A DNA stretch of 64,000 nt from the NCBI RefSeq assembly GCF_009826895.1, contig NZ_WUMV01000007.1:248001-312000 (forward strand), in the 5' to 3' direction. Under the pieces are notes generated by a model that did no database searches, was not told where the DNA came from, and saw only the letters and a program-made list of their open reading frames with translations. Made by a program: the position numbers and the translations under genes. Source of the stretch: Stappia sediminis. Its GTDB lineage: Bacteria > Pseudomonadota > Alphaproteobacteria > Rhizobiales > Stappiaceae. This document shows positions 60,917 to 64,000 of this stretch, in pieces; the first letter of the stretch is position 1, and the number at the start of each line of letters is the position of its first letter.

Positions 60917-62079
60917 TGAACCACCCTCAAGGTTCTCTTCGTTTCGACCGTTCGCGCGTAAGGGCGCTTGAGCGGCGTCGACGTCAGGAACGGATCGGGT
61001 GCGATGGCGCCCCGGCTTTCATGCACCACGTCGAAGTCGCCGTCCGCGCGCGCCCGGCCGATATGGGCGTTGAGGCTGACATGGTTGGTTGCCGGGTCGA
61101 CGCGGATCGGCCCGAGCGGCGTCTGCGTGAAATGGGATCGCACGGCATGCAGCACGGCATCGGCCCGGTCGCTTCCGCAACGGCGGATCGCTTCCGCGAT
61201 CATGACGACCGCCGCATAGGCCTGAACGAAGAAGGCATCGGCGATACGCGCCGGCCCGCCGTTTCGCGCAAGTCCGGCCGCAGGGCCGTCGTTCATGCTC
61301 GCGAGCGCTCGAAAATAGCTTGAAACCGTGTAGTTTCCGGCGGCCACGTCGCCCAGAAGCGTAACTTCGTTTTCGCAGAGATTGCAGCTCACCACCGGGC
61401 GGCATGCGGGGTTGAAGGCGTCATCCTCCGCGCCCAGCGCGCCATATGCCCTCAGGAAGGCGTAGGACGACTGGCCGATTAGATTGTTGAGGATGAAATC
61501 CGGCCGCTTTTCCCGGATTTCGCTGACAAGATGCGCGATATCCTCGTCGCCGATCGCCACATATCTCTCGCCCAGGATTTCGCCCCCGGAGCAATGCAGG
61601 ATGTCGCGCGCGATCCGGTTCGTTTCCCAGCCCCAGATGTAGTTCGAGCCGACAAGCATCACGCGGCTGCCGAATTTCGGGACGATGTAGTCGAGCAGCG
61701 GCACAAGGTGCTGATTGGCGCATGCGGCCACGTAAACGAGATTTTCGCTGACCTCGAAGCCCTCGTAGACGCACGGATACCACAGCAGCGCGTCCAGTTT
61801 TTCGACGACGGGGATAACCTCCTTGCGGCTCCACGACGTGGTACAGCCGACCACGTGGCGCGTTTTCCCCTTCCGGATCAAATGCCGGCAAAGCTCGGCG
61901 TAGCGGTCCGTCTCCCCGGCGGGATCGGCGTGCATTGCCTCCAGCGTGAAGGGGTATTTGCTTGAAGCGTTGACGTCGTCGATCGCCGCCATCGCGCCGA
62001 AATAACCCTGGCGGGCGGGTTGCTCATAGGCGCCGCTGACGGAAAACAGTACGCCGACCGGAAAGGACACTTCGTCCAT
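60913..62079 (-). CDS. amiC: Cytoplasmic amide sensor, AmiC-like type I binding protein
   Basis: A 388-residue protein of the UrtA/AmiC fold. It begins MDEVSFPVGVLFSVSGAYE, directly with strand one and no signal peptide, so it should stay in the cytoplasm. Conserved segments: VGCTTSWSRKEVIPVVEKLD, LLWYPCVYEGFEVSEN, ACANQHLVPLLDYIV and SNYIWGWETNRI. These parallel UrtA in this window (CWTSVSRKSVLPVFEEL, PNQQAVPAVDYL). In the Pseudomonas ami system AmiC holds AmiR inactive until an amide binds; adjacency to the ANTAR gene supports the same role here. ATG 62079 fits the family start. Confidence 0.9.
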   Translation of the reverse strand: MDEVSFPVGVLFSVSGAYEQPARQGYFGAMAAIDDVNASSKYPFTLEAMHADPAGETDRYAELCRHLIRKGKTRHVVGCTTSWSRKEVIPVVEKLDALLWYPCVYEGFEVSENLVYVAACANQHLVPLLDYIVPKFGSRVMLVGSNYIWGWETNRIARDILHCSGGEILGERYVAIGDEDIAHLVSEIREKRPDFILNNLIGQSSYAFLRAYGALGAEDDAFNPACRPVVSCNLCENEVTLLGDVAAGNYTVSSYFRALASMNDGPAAGLARNGGPARIADAFFVQAYAAVVMIAEAIRRCGSDRADAVLHAVRSHFTQTPLGPIRVDPATNHVSLNAHIGRARADGDFDVVHESRGAIAPDPFLTSTPLKRPYARTVETKRTLRVVQ

Positions 62080-62097
62080 GGAAACGCCAGCCCCCAA

Positions 62098-62142
62098 AAC
62101 GCAAAAAGCCCCGTGGAGAAAGAGGTTTTCTCTCCGCGAGGC
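62098..62142 (-). terminator. Leader terminator ahead of amiC (antitermination target)
   Basis: Minus-strand arms GCCTCGCGGAGA and TCTCCACGGGGC (12 pairs with one G-U and one mismatch), followed by TTTTTGCGTTTT, ending about 19 bases before the amiC ATG. An alternative hairpin AGAG-AAAAC-CTCT lies inside the same region and would compete with the terminator. Probable site of action of the ANTAR protein. Confidence 0.75.
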
Positions 62143-62169
62143 CCGGATGCCGAAAAGAATATTTCAGGC

Positions 62170-62197
62170 AGAATATCGGGCCGGGCACTCGTGTCAA
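62170..62197 (-). promoter_or_regulatory. Sigma-70 promoter of the amide operon
   Basis: Minus-strand TTGACA (62192-62197, perfect -35), 16-base spacer, TATTCT (62170-62175). The predicted start near 62163 leaves an ~83-base leader that contains the terminator at 62098-62142. Confidence 0.72.
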
Positions 62198-62419
62198 GCT
62201 GCGCAGCCGGCATTGCATCGCGCTTGAACCTTTTCGGACACGAAAGGGGCCGCAAGCCGAACGCGATGTGCCGGATGCTTTTCCCGCCCGGTCGCCCGGC
62301 CATGATTTCCTTGAGTAACGAACGAGCGTCAATTCGCGTCTTGTTCGCCGTCTCTGCGCAATTGAGACGCCGCGAATCCGGCGCATAAGCTTGAGAGGAT
62401 TTAACGTCAGGAGCCGCAA

Positions 62420-64000
62420 ATGCCGCAAGCGCCAGCCTTGAGCGACGTAGAGATATTGGATCCGCTCTGGATCCCGATGCCGGATGGTGTCCGGCTGGCC
62501 GCGCGGGCCTGGCTTCCCAAGGGCGCAAGGGAAAATCCTGTTCCCGCAATCCTGGAATATCTGCCGTATCGCCGCCGCGACGGCACGGCTCAACGCGACG
62601 ACGCCAATCATCCGTGGTTCGCGGCGAACGGTTACGCCTGCATCCGGGTGGACATCCGCGGCAATGGCGATTCCGACGGCTTCATGGACGACGAATACAC
62701 CGAGGAGGAGCTTGAGGACGGTGTCGAGGTCATAAACTGGCTTGCCCGCCAACCGTGGTGCGACGGCAATGTCGGCATGATCGGCATTTCCTGGGGCGGC
62801 TTCAACGGCCTGCAGATCGCAGCCATGCGCCCCAAGGCGCTGAAGGCCATCGTCACGATTTGCTCAAGCGACGACCGTTACGCAGACGACATCCACTACA
62901 TGGGCGGCTGCCTGCTGACGGAAAATCTCGGCTGGTCCTCGCAGATGCTGGCTTACTCGTCTCGCGCGCCCGATCCGCAGGTCGTTGGCGAACGCTGGCG
63001 CGAGATGTGGCTTGAGCGGCTGGAGCGCCAGCCCCTCTTGCTTGAGCCATGGCTGAAGCACCAGCGCCGGGACGCTTATTGGAAGCGGGCATCCGTTTGC
63101 GAGGATTACGGCGCGATAACCGCCGCCGTCTATGCGGTCGGCGGCTGGGCGGACGCCTATACCAATACGATCCCCCGTCTTCTGGAAAACCTGAAAGGGC
63201 CGAGGAAGGGGCTCATCGGCCCATGGGTGCACAAATATCCGCATCAGGCCTATCCGGAACCGGCGATCGGCTTCCTGCAGGAATGCAAGCGCTGGTGGGA
63301 CCGCTGGCTCAAGGGCGAGGAGAACGGCGTCGATGACGAACCGATCCTCGACTATTACATCATGGACGGCATCGCTCCGAGCCGGCGGATCGACGCGCGC
63401 CCCGGCACGTGGGCGGCGGAAGCCGCATGGCCGTCTCCGCTGGTCCGGCGCGAGCGCATGTCTTTGAGCGACAGCGGACTTGGCGACACCATCGGCAATC
63501 ATGTGTTGCACCTGAAGGCGAACCAGCGCGTCGGCGCTGCCGCCCAGCGCTTCTGCCCCGGCATGCGCGACCGCAATGAACTGGCGGCGGATCAGCGGCC
63601 GGACGATGCGGGATCGCTCGTCCTCGACGCGGATGTCCTGGAACGGCCGCTCGACATCGTCGGGGCCGCGAAGCTGAAGGTCCGCGCCGTGCCGGATGCC
63701 GCCACGGGCTTCCTGGCGGCGCGCCTTTGCGACGTCAGGCCGGACGGGTCCGTCGCCTTCATCACGGCGGGCACGCTCAATCTGACCCATTCGCCCGATC
63801 ATGCCGAGGTCGCGCCGCTTGAACCCGGCCAGCCGGTTGAGAGGACACTTGTCTTCAACGACATCGCCTACCGCCTGCCGGCGGGCCATCGCCTCCGCCT
63901 CGCGCTGTCGACAAGCTACTGGCCCATGGTCTGGCCGTCGGCAGAGCCCCTTTCGCTGGAGATCGATCCGGCCGGGTCGGAGCTCGATATTCCCGTCCGT
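62420..64000 (+). CDS. CocE/NonD family hydrolase (3' end outside window)
   Basis: An open frame of 527 codons running to the right edge without a stop. The ATG at 62420 has TCAGGAG just upstream. It is an X-Pro dipeptidyl-peptidase (S15)/cocaine-esterase-like enzyme: early beta-strands PLWIPMPDGVRLAARAWLP, then LEYLPYRRRDGT, VDIRGNGDSDG and nucleophile motif GISWGG with Ser124, followed by GGWADAYTN and GPWVHKYPHQ, probably supplying the Asp and His of the triad. The C-terminal jelly-roll domain has begun at the edge. These enzymes cleave esters, amides or short peptides. It is divergent from the amide operon, so an ester/amide role that feeds amides is plausible but unproven. Confidence 0.88.
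   Translation, partial: MPQAPALSDVEILDPLWIPMPDGVRLAARAWLPKGARENPVPAILEYLPYRRRDGTAQRDDANHPWFAANGYACIRVDIRGNGDSDGFMDDEYTEEELEDGVEVINWLARQPWCDGNVGMIGISWGGFNGLQIAAMRPKALKAIVTICSSDDRYADDIHYMGGCLLTENLGWSSQMLAYSSRAPDPQVVGERWREMWLERLERQPLLLEPWLKHQRRDAYWKRASVCEDYGAITAAVYAVGGWADAYTNTIPRLLENLKGPRKGLIGPWVHKYPHQAYPEPAIGFLQECKRWWDRWLKGEENGVDDEPILDYYIMDGIAPSRRIDARPGTWAAEAAWPSPLVRRERMSLSDSGLGDTIGNHVLHLKANQRVGAAAQRFCPGMRDRNELAADQRPDDAGSLVLDADVLERPLDIVGAAKLKVRAVPDAATGFLAARLCDVRPDGSVAFITAGTLNLTHSPDHAEVAPLEPGQPVERTLVFNDIAYRLPAGHRLRLALSTSYWPMVWPSAEPLSLEIDPAGSELDIPVR

Larger units (their letters stand above)
62080..62419. other. Divergent intergenic region, amiC / CocE-like hydrolase
   Basis: A 340-base gap. On the minus strand it holds the amide-operon promoter (62170-62197) and leader terminator (62098-62142). 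On the plus side a dyad CGTCTC-N9-GAGACG (62349-62369) lies 50-70 bases before the hydrolase ATG and may be its operator. The segment 62200-62340 shows nothing I can assign. Confidence 0.55.

Overview
This 64 kb window reads as a chromosome or large replicon of an alphaproteobacterium, most likely Hyphomicrobiales (Rhizobiaceae/Phyllobacteriaceae-like). The basis is high-GC coding, dense ATGA/TGATG start-stop overlaps, a long UrtB, three TRAP transporters and a rhizobial-style nrt-nirBD-nasA block. The genus is inference. I see no rRNA, tRNA, CRISPR array, insertion sequence or integrase. The first gene (nitrate transporter ATPase) enters from the left edge and the last (CocE/NonD hydrolase) runs off the right edge.

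Layout. (1) 1-6972: nitrate import and assimilation (tandem ATPase, nirB, nirD, nasA). (2) 6985-10569: a GntR-controlled TRAP operon. (3) 10831-16455: urea ABC transporter urtABCDE, preceded by a near-consensus sigma-54 promoter. (4) 16816-20898: a membrane-anchored alpha/beta hydrolase, a sensory adenylate cyclase and a small secreted protein. (5) 21131-27662: a sugar-acid locus (AroE-like dehydrogenase, L-idonate-dehydrogenase-like enzyme, second TRAP transporter, a shrunken GntR protein, mannonate dehydratase). (6) 27747-47469: a large acyl-CoA catabolic cluster (SDR, MaoC hydratase, thiolase, NMO-like flavoprotein, ACAD10/11-like dehydrogenase plus APH-type kinase, IclR regulator, thioesterase, paired acyl-CoA dehydrogenases, FadJ-like enzyme, TRAP-TAXI transporter, TPP enzyme, two acyl-CoA/AMP ligases). 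(7) 47568-53920: GST, a large autotransporter with ASPM/Hydin-like repeats, a LysR regulator and an MFS carrier. (8) 54045-62197: an amide-utilisation operon (AmiC-like sensor, ANTAR antiterminator, peptide-type ABC transporter, acetamidase/formamidase) with its own promoter and leader terminator. (9) 62420-64000: CocE/NonD hydrolase.

How the parts work together. Nitrate, urea and amides form a nitrogen-scavenging theme. The two TRAP loci with GntR regulators share a nearly identical promoter/operator block, so they look like one regulon. One of its two regulators has lost most of its ligand-binding domain. The acyl-CoA cluster is organised around two divergent promoter regions that carry the same 19-bp inverted-repeat motif, probably bound by the IclR protein encoded inside the cluster. 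Its gene content suggests import of an organic acid by TRAP-TAXI, activation by AMP ligases, kinase-assisted elimination of a hydroxyacyl-CoA, then beta-oxidation. All four operons in which a solute-binding-protein gene is followed by its permease gene carry a GC-rich stem-loop between the two, which probably sets a high binder-to-permease ratio.
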